From Mariannaea sp. PMI_226 (Eukaryota; Ascomycota; Sordariomycetes; Hypocreales; Nectriaceae): a stretch of 64,000 nt of DNA. Of the stretch, positions 53,434 to 64,000 are shown piece after piece. The stretch spans positions 806,001-870,000 of the forward strand of contig JANFOG010000001.1 of NCBI GenBank assembly GCA_024336345.1, given 5' to 3'. Within the stretch, counting starts at the first letter, position 1, and the number at the start of each line of letters is the position of its first letter. The translations under genes were made by a program, and so were the position numbers. The notes below the pieces were generated by a model. It ran no database searches. It saw nothing but the letters and a program-made list of their open reading frames with translations, and was not told the DNA's origin.

Positions 53434-54011
53434 AGCGAACAAGCAAGTCAAATTAGGTTCCAAGTTGGTGTTAGGGCGTTACGAGATTATACCAATTGGT
53501 ATATATAGATTGTGTATGAAGAAGGGGGCATAAGAATAGAGTGGCCTGGACGGAAAGACCAGCTAGTTTATATGGCATAAATCAAATCAAACATGCAACG
53601 GCAAGAGTAGCGAAAACAACGTGCAATATATTGAACCGAGTGACTCGTTTATAACAAGCATGCTCAAATATCTGACATCCAAAAAGTCCTTGTCGTGAAA
53701 CTAGAATTGGGTATCTCAGTGAAGCTGTACTATGCCTAATAGTCTAATCCACATGTTGTCCGAATCTTCATACATATATATGTATCCACTTCCCTTCTTT
53801 TGTAAATAAAGAAAAAAATACTGTTGATAGCCCATTTATTCAAACCGTCCTTTCAAGCCCCCCCATTTATGATCATGTCGAGTTTGCGCCGGTAGTACTA
53901 AAGAACACTGAACCAGTTTTGGCGTAGGATATAGTGTATTGTGTGCAAGTGATCGCATCACTCCGAAAGAGGGAAATTAAACCATCTGGTGAAAATATAT
54001 CGTGAAATATC
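53434..54011. other. Convergent 3' region, RBM42-like (+) / TPT transporter (-)
   Basis: An AT-rich 578 bp interval with no gene seen. Confidence 0.4.
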
Positions 54012-56039
54012 TCAATCAGTTCGTCGAGTGCGATGTTCGTCTGTATTATCTGTTGTATCGAGTAGCGGTTGAAAGTCGCCATCAGCAGTCATCACCTCCT
54101 CAGGGCCGTCATCGCCGCGCCTGCCAGCATCACTACTGCTTGTGCTGCTTCTGTTCTCGATAATGAAATGGTCTTCGTCAGCGACGTGTCGCTCATGGAC
54201 TTCGGTTTGTGCGGTTTGGCGCATCTTGGAAATCTTAATGTAGTTGTACGCAGCGATGGCGGCTATGGTAGTGAGGAGACCGATGAAGTTGATGAGGGTG
54301 AGTTGGTCGTGGAAAATGAGTGTGGCCGCGGTAATGGTGACAACCTCTTTGAATATACCAGCGATGGAAAGGGTAACCACGGATGTTCGCTTCAGCAGAG
54401 CGAACTCGGAGGCAGTCATACAGAATGCCAAGCAACCGGGGAAGAGTAGGAAGAGCGGCGCCATGATGACGCCCCAGCTATCACTAAGAATCTTGAAACC
54501 GTCTATAAGGTGACCAATGCCCTCGACAGGAATGGCGATACTAATGAGGACCAGGAACATGACGGGCGTGAGGAAGAAAATGCTTGAGAATGGGTTCGAG
54601 GTGGCGGGATTCCGGATGAGCAGGATCTGGGTGAGGCCCCAGCGGAAGCCCGAGAAGAAGGCAGCCGAGATGACGAGAACAAAGCCACCGAGCTCGAATT
54701 CAACCTCACCAAAGACCATGAGGATGACTCCGAGAGTCATCGTTGCAATGATAGCAACTAGACGCCAGGTAGGCTGTTCTAGACGGAAAACGAAGGCAAA
54801 GAGAAGAACGAAAGCGAGGGAGGAGGATTTACACATGGCTGACGAAATAAGTTAGACGACAGATATACACAAAGACTGATTGGAGGACGAAGAGAGACGT
54901 ACTGTAAAATGTGAGGCTGATAAACTTGAGAGAGGTATTTCCCAAGCCAATATCCAAACCAGTGGCAGCTCCACAAGGCCCAATTCTGGTGATGTAAAAA
55001 AACTTGGTCATGATCGAGGACGAATTCGAATCAGGGTTATGTCCCTGTTGTGGTCGTAATGAGGGTATCAAGTAGAGGACCAGGGCAGAAAGGAAAAATT
55101 GGACAACCATATGCATGGAAGTTGTGAAGAGAGGGAATGGGAAGTTCAAGTTGTCCTTGGAAAACATCCATTTGTTATACTTTGAACATTAATGTCAGCT
55201 CTGAGGTCCATGGAAATGGGGAGGGATGCGATTTGCGTGTCAACGGGACGGGAAAAATCAAGGTGAAGCAAGCTTACAATCGAGATGGATAACGAAAAGA
55301 GATACCAGAGAAGGATCAGTCCTCCGTTGACGAGAAGCCTCTTGACGACATCCCTGTCAGCCTCCTTGCGTTCCTCCGCCGTCAAATCGTTCTTTTCCCT
55401 CGCAATGCGTTGATCTAGCTGGGTGTTCCTCTGACGCTTTCTCTGCCTCCTCCGTCTACCGTTCTCTGTCAGGCCTGTCTCTTCGTCGTCCTGCAAGTCC
55501 CCATCACTGTAACTCTCGTCCCCTGAGTCGCCATTGCGGTAGTGGTCGGCGTCAGTCTCCTCGGAGATTTTAGCGTTGTCGTAGTCACCAACAGAATTGG
55601 GATTTCGAGATCTAGCGGATGGTCCCGGTTGGGCACCAGCAGAGCTTGCGAGACTACTTCGTCGGCGACGATGGCCAGTCATGGGTTCCATTTCGATTTC
55701 GTCTTCCGCTTCGTCTACAGTCGACCGCCTGGGTCCTGACCCACGGCCTCTCGAACCTGCGCTCCCTGACTGCTGTGGTGATGAGCGTGCCGCCGCTACT
55801 GCTGGTACGGGAGCTGCTGAGGAAGACGAGGATGTAGAGGAAGCGGCAGGAGTGATCAAGGCGGGCGAGGCCGAGGAGACTGTGGATTGGATGTGATCGG
55901 GCGATGGGGGTGGAAGAACGAGTTCGTCGCCCTCCTCTTCGCTATCAGATACAAGAGAAGAGAGGCTGGAGGCGTCGGTAGAGGAGTCGTCGAGAGCAGA
56001 GAGAGGTGGAGGATCTATGCGAGAGGCGGCAGCGGGCAT
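54012..56039 (-). CDS. Triose-phosphate-transporter-family (SLC35C2-like) membrane transporter
   Basis: Members of this drug/metabolite superfamily branch move nucleotide sugars or phosphorylated compounds across Golgi or ER membranes; the substrate here is not predictable. Three exons, 56039-55278, 55179-54903 and 54838-54012, give 621 residues. Residues 1-235 form a disordered, Ser- and acid-rich cytosolic N-terminus ending in a basic stretch (RRRRQRKRQRNTQLDQR). About ten hydrophobic segments follow, from LLLVNGGLILLWYLFSLSIS-like TM1 (about 241-254 before the first splice), with the characteristic YNKWMFS that begins the TPT domain, then SLKFISLTFYTMCKSSSLAF and GFRWGLTQILL. The C-terminal tail is polar. 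The ATG at 56039 is the only in-frame methionine ahead of the acidic region. Confidence 0.88.
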
Positions 56040-57085
56040 GATGGGGAGCGAAATGGATGCATTGATATGTATCACGACGACCCGATATGAAAGAGGAGAC
56101 CTGATAGTCCGTCTAGCTGGTGGCACGCGCCTGATTTACGGAGACTAGGGGGTTGAGCTCCTTGCTTGGGGCGCTAGCTGAGGAGCCCGGGACTAATTGG
56201 GGACAGTGGACTAGGGCCTGGATCAGGGTGCAGCAGGACAGGGGTTTGGGAGGTGTGGGAGGTGTGATGGACTGTTTTTGCCAAGTCGACGGCGTCCTTG
56301 GTCTCGGAAAGTCGGCTGAATCTCACCTGTATAGCAACAGAGACGTTGCAAGAAGGGGGGAAAGCTGATGAGGGCGATTTCTCTTTTTTGTGTGGTGGTT
56401 TGAACAATGGAAGCTTTGGCATGCTGCTAGGCTGCACAAGCAAAACAAGCCAGCATGCATGTAATGCACTAGAAACAGTGGAAGGTTTTGGCGGTATTGA
56501 CCTTTGATATGGAGGTCGCGTGGAACTTCAACCCTACTGTGGTTAGAATGCCACAAAAGATACCTGCCTAGTACCTGATGAGTGGCCGGGGAAGCACCCG
56601 TAGAGGTGGTACAGTACAATAGTCTGTGTGTCTGGGAGGGTCAGGTGGAGCACCCGTGGAGATTTATGAGGGTACCTTGGTGAGCACAGCACCTCAGGCA
56701 CGTAGGCAAGTAGCATTTCCATGATCGAAGGCGTAAAAGAGGAGAAGACAATTGTGTTGGATTAAGGGCTTATTTTTCTTGTCATTTGACTTCAAGTTGC
56801 ATTTATTGGCTAGTTCTTGGTTTCCGTTGCCTCTGTGGTCTCCTCAATGCTACCCAAGATGGATGCTGATGTTGGATCTTATCCGTGGCAGACTACTATT
56901 GCCTTTTACAACATGGGCACCTAGGTTCTCGCTCAGGTACCTGTTGTACATTCATTGCCTGCCTACCTACCTACCAGCTGTATCCTTGGGGAATATAATC
57001 ATTGCAAATAGGTAAATTCCATGATCCTATCATGCAGAGCCAGTATTTATTCCCTTTTATTGATGTTTTTCAAGGATTGTTGTCC

Positions 57086-57143
57086 CCTCCTCCTCCTCCT
57101 CCTCCTCCTCCTCCTCCTCCTCCTCCTCCTTCTTCTTCTTCTC
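57086..57143 (+). repeat. Pyrimidine microsatellite (CTC)n(TTC)n
   Basis: About fourteen CTC units pass directly into four TTC units, on the plus strand. Confidence 0.85.
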
Positions 57144-59523
57144 TTCCTCCCGTAGTTGTTGTTATTGATTCTGGCCATGCTCAGATCACCCGCCGATTAT
57201 GACAAGCGATCGACATTGTCACATGGGGGGTAAATGAGCTTCGAACGGGATTCTCCCTGTCCACCTACCGTACTACCTCCTCTTGGTACATTCGGGGGGA
57301 GGGGATTATGCAAGTTGGTGTTCCATTGTTTAGTCCATATAATTGTATTATGAAGCTTTGGATAGACTGAATACTAGCTGCTTCAGAGAATAGGTCGCTC
57401 AGCACCCACCCAGGGCCAGTGTGTTTTACGTTGGTTATGGCATTTATGGCATCTCTTTCCTCCAGCCTTAGGGGAGAGGCTCAGTAGGTACTGTTGTTGG
57501 TACAAGAAATACATAAAACCCCAGCAACCACCGGCTGTCGCTTAATCTAAGTCGGTAAGTTACATACTTCACATGGGAGCCTTCTTTGGGCCTGATGTCG
57601 CGTGCACCTTGTTTTTCCATCTGCGCTTTGGCCATTGACTACATCGGGTACAAAGTAGACAATGCATAATACAGTAATATGTAATTGAAGCACGCTCCCA
57701 ATTTCTGAAGTGACCACTTCAGGCCTCCAACCCGAGACCCGCAAAGCTGCTAATCCAAGAGCGAGCACTGACTGTGCCCCATTTAGAGTTGCTAATAGGT
57801 AGGTAGAGGATTTGATTATTATTTGGCACAACGGTTCCGAATGCTCCGTGGCCCTGTTCCACCAGCTTCGTGGCTGAAGTTCACAACAGAAGTCCAACAG
57901 TCCACTAGAACCTGTTGGCTCTGAGCCATTGAGCGCTCCACTCACTGACTTGGTTGGTGAGGGAGCTTATACTAGCTGCTCCAACATGTAGGTTTCAAGG
58001 TAATGTATACCTAATAAGATCAATTATGGCTCTGGAGGTATCTACCAATGCAAGCACAACTTTATGATTTTTCTATGTGCTCAGGCTGTCATTGCTCATT
58101 CGACTTCTCCTTTTGGAAGGCTTTCCCTTCCATCTCCGCCTTGAGCCCTGTTCGGCTCCCGCCCTCCGCCCTTGCATACTCCCTGTGTTCGCCGAATAAC
58201 GTCCGAGACCTGCTCTTCCGACTAGAAATTTTCCGAGGTTTCGGAAAGGAGATGTTGATATCACATTGTGTATTGAAGAGATGCTGTGTAATTCGTGTCC
58301 GTTTCGTGCCCTAATAATATGCAGACGGCGTAGACCAGAAAGGTGGGCAGAGTATTATGTTGCACATGGTTCCTCATCAGTTGTCTCAATCGTCCCCATC
58401 ATCCGCGTGAAGAAGGTAAGGCTACCCAAAGGGTACCTAGGTAGGCAAAGCAACTACGACCGTTAGATGAGGCTGATAGCTAAAGTGAATCGTCAAATGA
58501 ATATGATGCTTTGATGCTTTGATAATGTGGCCCTCAATGCTGCACCGGAGCACAGGTATTAGAGCAAGGGAACCATTGCCGCCCCAGGCGCTAGTCATAG
58601 GTTGTGATGAAAGATCCTTGTAGTGGTGTTTTTCGTGAACTATGGAGGCTACAGATGACATTGTTAAATATTGTCTTCCTTGACATATTGATCAGTTCCC
58701 TGGTAGTGACAACACATGGGCAAGCTTGCGTTATGGAGACCAATGGTTGATAGTGGACAACAAGGTGCGTTCACCGTTTCCCAAAGTAATGCATATGTGT
58801 TGGTAAAAATAAAATATGCTTAGGAAACTTGGTTGTGATAAAGTGCTCCCAAACCCACCTTTTCAGTAGATTTGTCAATCATAACTCCAGACTATCGCGG
58901 GTTGGGTGGTTAGTTGTTGGCCTGGTGTGAGACACTGACTCGAGAAAGTGTCCAACCAGGATATCACACGCGGTAAGGAAAAGAATATACAAGTCTCTAC
59001 TGTACATTGCACCTAAATACCTAATCAGCTTTTTAAGCATCTTATTTAGTAGTGGTGAGATTAGACTATAGCTCACTAAGGTGAACCAGAAGTCGGAGCA
59101 GCGCCACGAAAACCCTCTCGTGGTGCATCCCATGTGCATTTATCAACGAAGTAAGTAGACAACTAACTTCCTGAGTAAGATGATTTACGTCACTTTCAAA
59201 TACCTAACACAAGGGTTACCCATGTATATTTAGCGAGTTCATTATTGGTTAGCTGTAGAAGCAATTCCGAGACCACCGAATCCATAGCTCTGTAGGGTGG
59301 CTAACTCATTCCCGGAGCATGTCTCCGTGGGGTAGAAACAAAAGGTTCTAGTCGACAAATAGACTTGAAACTTAGGTGACTGGCAACATTATTTTTCTTC
59401 TTCTTTTTCTTTTTTGGTCCTTCTTCGTTTCTTCTCGAATCATGTCCAAAACCATATTTAGAGCTGTACAATTTGTATGCAAACCCGTCTAATCGGTATC
59501 TGAATTGGGCAAATAGTTTACTA

Positions 59524-59766
59524 GAGTAGGCTGCAGGATAGGATGGTCTCAAAAAATGCTCGGCGCCTTCGCCGGCCATCTGTACGTTTAGCTATTGCAT
59601 CGATGTCATAGGCTTGGTCAGCGTCTTGCAAGCTCCAATCCCCGACGGAAGCCATAGACGGAACAACTCTTATTCGATGGGACATCTCCACGTTCGCGAA
59701 GCTATTGCTCCCCGCCTGAACAGCTTGAACACGTGCCAGTCTCATTCTGGCAACGATCGATGTCAT
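59524..59766 (-). CDS. Hypothetical small protein (weak call)
   Basis: The open frame has an ATG at 59766 and 80 codons before TAG. The product is polar and Arg-rich, with DIDAIAKRTDGRRRRRAFFE near its C-terminus. On the same strand a TATATAAGG-like element (CATATAAGG) lies about 40 bp upstream. I recognise no family, and another overlapping frame (59301-59579) is equally open, so this could be chance. Confidence 0.2.
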
Positions 59767-60067
59767 AGTTGACTGGCGGTCTCTAGATATTGTGTGAACC
59801 TTATATGATAGCTTCCCCTCCCCCTCCCCCGCCTACGGGCGGTCTCAAAAAAGGACTGTGACCGATGAAGTTCAATGCTTTAATACTACCCTTCTCGCCG
59901 CTGTTATTAAGACATCATCTCATGTATTGGTAAGGCCAATATATGTAAATTATATACATAGATAGATACTCCTTACTCTATACGCTTCACTATCATATCC
60001 TCCTTTTACTTGCCTCCTACCTACCCGGAAGACACCCAAGGATATCATCATTAGCATCAGCGAAATT

Positions 60068-62585
60068 ATGTCTGGTACTCAGTGTCCAGCGGGCCATTCT
60101 GGCAGCGACAGACGTGCCCAGTCTGAAGGCTATCTCCCAATCGAGGACTATGGCATGATCGGAAACATGCATACCTGTGCTCTGGTCGGCATGGATGGAA
60201 GTGTTGACTTTATGTGCTGGTAGGTAGATGAGACGGCGAGGTTGGGTCGACTTTTTGCAGACTCCACAACTGAGAATGTCACAGGCCTGATTTTGACTCC
60301 CCATCAGTATTCTGCCGCCTGCTGGATAAGGATAAAGGAGGGTTTTTCAGCATTACCCCTCCCGCGAATATCAATTGCACGACCAAGCAGCAGTATCTGC
60401 CATCGTCCTGCATATTGCAGACAAGATACATCCACGAGGATGGCGTCGTTGATTTGGTGGACTTCTTTCCACGCCCCAAGAGCGCACAGGTCATGACCAA
60501 GGGTTACAAACAAAGTGCTTTTCGTGAGGCCACCAAGGTTCAAGAGGAACTGAAGAAGTGGCTTGTTCGACGAGTAGAATGCATTCGTGGCTCCTTGACC
60601 TTTGGTAGGTCATCACTTTTTTTTTACCCAAAGACGTAGACGGAGATGGAGAGATCGACTGTTGAAAAGATTTCGAGTTCTAACCCGCAATAGATGTCGA
60701 AATCTTCCCAGCCTTTGGGTATGGCATGGACGAACATGTCACTACCCTCATCCAGGAATCACATACACCTGCGAACTCTGAAAGCAAGGTCGCTACATTT
60801 CACAGTAAGGACGTCAAACTTCAACTTGACGTAGTCCTGGACAACGGAGAAGAGGCTAGTGACTGTCTTCACATCAAATTTAAAAAGGAGAAACGGAATG
60901 GAATGCTCGGCGAGGGGCTTGTTGCTCGCATCACAATCTGCGAGGGTCAGAATATCTCCTTTGTTATAAGAAACGACATTCCGAATCATATAACCAAGAG
61001 TATCACGACTTTGGTCCTGGACAGCCAACAGCACGACACTCAGAGCTTCTGGTTCAACTTTATCTCGCAGTCTAAGTACAGGGGTCGCTGGAGAGAAGTA
61101 GTGGCAAGGAGTCTGATGATTCTCAAGATGATGACTTATGGTGCGATCCATTTTGAAGCTCTCACCCACCTACCTATACAAACCCCGTTTGCTGACAACT
61201 TTCACAGAACCGACTGGTGCAATTGTCGCCGCACCGACCTTCTCTGTTCCCGAGGCCATCGGGGGCGTTAGAAACTGGGACTATCGGTACTGTTGGATCC
61301 GCGACTCAAGCTTCACCATCTACATTCTTCTTCGCCTGGGATTCAAAGCCGAGGCTGACGCGTACATGGAGTTCATCATGGAGCGATTCCTTCGGTCTCG
61401 CGGGTCAGACGGTGCGCTTCCCATCATGTTCACTATTCGTGGAGAGACCGACATTCCCGAGATTACGTTGGATCATCTTGAAGGCTATCGTGGAAGCAGC
61501 CCAGTTCGCATCGGTAACGGGGCGGCTTTCCATCAGCAATTCGACATTTATGGCGAGTTGATGGATGCTATTTACTTGTATAACAAATTTGGCAAGCCAG
61601 TTCCTTGGGATGTATGGTGCGCTGTGCGAAATATTCTTGGTAAGAGTGACATACCATTTCCCCCCTTCCCCCCCTTCTTATCCAGACCGTTACTGAGACG
61701 ATTTACCAGACTACGTTTTGACCATCATTGATGGTAAGTCACACTCCGTATAACTATTTAAATCATACTTCTCACGTGTTGTATTAGAACCGGATATGTC
61801 GATCTGGGAAGTTCGTAACCAGAAACAGCATTTCGTTTACTCACAAGTGATGCTGTGGGTGGCCTTCGACCGTGGACTTCGCCTCGCCGAGAAAAGGTGT
61901 TTCCCATGTCCAAACCGAGCCAAGTGGATGGAAGCAAGAGATGGGTTATATGAGAGAATCATGACCAAAGGTATGCAGGTCCCTTTTTGCAAGTAAAGTA
62001 TCCGGTTGCTCATACAAAGACCAGGCTTCAATACGGAAATGAACTGTTTTGTCCAGAGTTTCGAGAACAACACCATGCTCGATTCCTCGATTCTCATTGC
62101 ACCACTTGTCTTCTTCATCTCTCCCTGCGACCCACGCTTCACAAATACTCTTGATCGTATTCTTCTCCCCCCTGAGAAGGGCGGTCTGACTAGTACCGGA
62201 TTAGTCTACCGGTACAACGCTGAGATCTCAGACGATGGTAAGGAGACGCCCGCCTCCGATCTGCCCCCAAATTTATTATGGAACTAATTCCTTGTCACCA
62301 TATGCAGGAGTCGGCGGCAAAGAAGGTGCATTTAGTATGTGCACCTTTTGGCTTGTTGAGGCTATGACCCGTGCAAGTGTCTACGAGCCCAAGTACCTTG
62401 TACGAGCTATCAACCTCTTCGAAAACATGCTAAGCTTTTCAAATCATTTGTGCATGTTCTCGGAGGAGATTGCGCGTACTGGCGAGCAGCTGGGCAACAC
62501 GCCTCAGGCGTTCAGCCATTTAGCATTGATCAGTGCTGCGTTTAACCTCGATCGTGCTACGACAGGCTGGACTGAGACAAGATAG
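60068..62585 (+). CDS. Intracellular GH15 glycosidase (glucoamylase/trehalase-like)
   Basis: Eight exons: 60068-60219, 60285-60604, 60694-61140, 61208-61639, 61710-61733 (24 nt), 61788-61970, 62025-62237 and 62308-62585. Together they encode 682 residues, all phases checked. There is no signal peptide, unlike secreted glucoamylases. The N-terminal trehalase-like region has [20 protein letters not shown] and [17 protein letters not shown]. The (alpha/alpha)6 barrel contains [41 protein letters not shown] (E466, expected acid) and [16 protein letters not shown] (E596, expected base). This architecture is the prokaryote-like GH15 type, known from glucoamylases, glucodextranases and trehalases; the substrate here is not certain. 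It converges with the MoCo sulfurase. Confidence 0.9.
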
Positions 62586-62763
62586 TCAGTTACAGGGAAT
62601 CAGATGAGGCTGCTATGTGCTTCTTACGGTTGATCTGATGTGATAAAAAGATATGCACGGGAGTGGCTCCGCTCACTTTTCAGATGTTTTTGAATAATTG
62701 ACGCTGTGTCTTATAAAATTATATTTAAGATGGTTCATTTATCAAAAAATTGCAATTGCTTAT

Positions 62764-64000
62764 TTAAATTGAAGTCTTCTTGTCCTCTATGGTGACAAGT
62801 TCACCAACCTTGATGGTTGGATACTGGGTATCTCTACTGCCATGATCATGGGGCCCTAGGAGATCGTGCCGCATATGAACTCCAAAGTAGATCTTACCAT
62901 CATATCTCCTCGTTTTGGCGAGAGTGACAAATGGCTCCTCCTTCTTCTCTCCAGTCTCTTGGTCAATGCAAACCATCTGGCATCTTCGGCACGCACCGAG
63001 AAGCTTGAAAGTCTGCTTTCCTACACGTACCAAGCCCCAATTGTCTTCTTCAAACGCTGGCGGCTCATTCAAGCCATTGCTTCGCCTGAGCACGATATTT
63101 GCTCGGAAGGCTTTATCTGACACGCCTTCTCCGCCTCGGCGTTTGATCTCCTCATTTAAGGCATCAACACTGGAGCGACATATCATAAGAATGGGGCTCT
63201 CATTTGAGAGCAATATCTTGCTTGGCTGCTGCTGTTCGGAATCCGAGTCTGGGGGGGACGGAATTTCCGGGAACGAACCTGGTAGTCTCTGGATTCCGAG
63301 TTGAGGTTTCTGGTGTCTTGACATTTGCGCTTTTGAGAGTCGGCTGCTCGATCCAATACCACCAGGAGGGAACCGCGCCAGAACACATGGAATGCCTAAG
63401 ACTCTGGAGAAAAAGGTATTAATTTCATTAGACGTATAGATTTGTGGCGAGATCCTATCGCCGCATACCCGGGAGGGGAGTTGATGCATGCTCGTGTTAA
63501 CGAATGACGGGTCCGCGGATAATGGGATCGAAATCTGATTTGGAAATCCTTGCTTGGGTGTCCCATGATACTTAACAATCAGCTCTCCCCTGTCAAAGTC
63601 CAGGATTGGCCGTAGTAGTGCCATTTTGGGGCATCTTTTTTGACTGAGTGCATGTCCAGATCCTTGGTGCAGTAAACACCACTCTCGATCCCAAGCTAAG
63701 CCTTCTGGACGGATTTCCCAAGGGACAGCGGGAGGAATAGAAAAGCCAGCGCAGCTTTTGATCGGGTAAATAGTAATGGACTCAACCTCTAGACCGGCCT
63801 GAGTTTGTGAAGTCCATGGCTCCGTGATGCTGTCACAGTCGTAAATGCCCCCATTGTATAGTGTTGCCTCTTGGTAAAATTCGCCGATGAAATCAACGAA
63901 CCGATCAACATCTGCCATCGTACTCATCGCTCCTAAGCTCGCGCGGATTACACCTGTGGGCTTCCCCGCCATAATATCGTTCTCGGCTCCGCAGCGATAT
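62764..64000 (-). CDS. hxB: Molybdenum cofactor sulfurase, C-terminal part (runs off right edge)
   Basis: MoCo sulfurase swaps an oxygen of the cofactor for sulphur, which activates xanthine dehydrogenase and aldehyde oxidase; hxB is the Aspergillus name. About 411 residues are present, in a frame open to base 64000 with the start beyond it. The first visible residues, CGAENDIMAGKPTGVIRASL, belong to the end of the class V aminotransferase (NifS-like, PLP) domain, with SLGAMSTMADVDRFVDF. The MOSC N-terminal beta barrel starts at ITIYPIKSCAGFSIPP, and the MOSC domain includes LLGACRRCQMVCIDQETG, where the paired Cys are typical, and KIYFGVHMRHDL near the end. It converges with the GH15 gene, 178 bp apart. 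Confidence 0.93.
   Translation of the reverse strand, partial: YRCGAENDIMAGKPTGVIRASLGAMSTMADVDRFVDFIGEFYQEATLYNGGIYDCDSITEPWTSQTQAGLEVESITIYPIKSCAGFSIPPAVPWEIRPEGLAWDREWCLLHQGSGHALSQKRCPKMALLRPILDFDRGELIVKYHGTPKQGFPNQISIPLSADPSFVNTSMHQLPSRVCGDRISPQIYTSNEINTFFSRVLGIPCVLARFPPGGIGSSSRLSKAQMSRHQKPQLGIQRLPGSFPEIPSPPDSDSEQQQPSKILLSNESPILMICRSSVDALNEEIKRRGGEGVSDKAFRANIVLRRSNGLNEPPAFEEDNWGLVRVGKQTFKLLGACRRCQMVCIDQETGEKKEEPFVTLAKTRRYDGKIYFGVHMRHDLLGPHDHGSRDTQYPTIKVGELVTIEDKKTSI

Larger units (their letters stand above)
56040..60067. other. Gene-poor region between TPT transporter (-) and GH15 gene (+)
   Basis: A 4.0 kb interval. It includes a CTC/TTC microsatellite (57086-57143) and several short ORFs without conserved features. 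A minus-strand frame (59524-59766) is reported as a separate low-confidence entry. GGTCTCAAAAAA occurs twice, at about 59545 and 59839. No transposase-like sequence or terminal repeat is recognised. Confidence 0.5.

Noticed and set aside
57547..57945. Minus-strand ORF of 132 codons
   Set aside because: It begins at GTG and has no in-frame ATG or conserved feature.
1..64000. Transposons, CRISPR arrays, prophage or toxin systems
   Set aside because: I saw no terminal repeats, transposase or reverse-transcriptase motifs, regularly spaced repeats or bacterial features; the window is eukaryotic nuclear DNA.

Overview
The window looks like a nuclear chromosome segment from a filamentous ascomycete, most likely a Sordariomycete and plausibly Hypocreales (Fusarium or Trichoderma-like). 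The grounds are short 52-120 nt introns with GTRNGT donors and CTNAC-type branch points, CT-rich leaders, intergenic TACCTACC and TACGGAGTAC motifs, and Pezizomycotina-only families. The genus is an inference from style and gene content; I could not run a search. Coding models were built by hand: every multi-exon gene was checked for frame across each splice junction and for a total length divisible by three.

Layout. The left edge (1-23.9 kb) carries the 5' part of phosphoacetylglucosamine mutase (-), MUS81 (+), riboflavin synthase (-), the Rpl4 chaperone ACL4 (+), an RWD/Gir2-like protein (-), an SRPK-like kinase (-), the pumilio protein PUF6 (+), an uncharacterised Cys-rich single-pass membrane protein (+), RPB4 (-), TRAPP subunit TRS23 (+), RPN10 (-), Borealin (+) and TMA22/DENR (-). 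The middle (25.7-48.7 kb) has a 984-residue methyltransferase-like protein (+), tRNA-Asp (-), prohibitin-2 (+), NEDD8 (+), Elongin-A (-), TFIIF-beta (+), a HAD phosphatase (+), a small CGH/CxxC protein (+), a GH18 chitinase (+), Ssr4 of SWI/SNF-RSC (-) and 6-phosphogluconate dehydrogenase (-). The right part (52.3-64 kb) has an RBM42-like RRM protein (+), a TPT-family transporter (-), an intracellular GH15 enzyme (+) and the C-terminal part of molybdenum cofactor sulfurase (-), which runs off the right edge.

Most of the window is conserved housekeeping: ribosome biogenesis and translation (ACL4, PUF6, Gir2-like, TMA22, tRNA-Asp), RNA polymerase II (RPB4, Elongin-A, TFIIF-beta, Ssr4), proteolysis (RPN10, NEDD8), DNA repair and mitosis (MUS81, Borealin), mitochondria (PHB2) and central metabolism (riboflavin, pentose phosphate, UDP-GlcNAc, MoCo). 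Genes sit mostly as divergent or convergent pairs; nothing resembles an operon, secondary-metabolite cluster, transposon or CRISPR array. Two gene-poor stretches (48.6-52.4 kb and 56.0-60.1 kb) and one at 38.6-41.1 kb hold microsatellites and homopolymers but no gene I can defend.

Most interesting points: the TRS23 start codon is split AT|G by an intron, and the unspliced RNA reads AUG-UAA; the HAD phosphatase has an in-frame upstream ATG that would add an acidic-residue-free leader; the methyltransferase promoter holds a helical-period (10 bp) tandem repeat; and three members of uncharacterised fungal families are present (984-aa methyltransferase-like protein, Cys-rich membrane protein, CGH protein). 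I did not find a clearly new multi-gene system.
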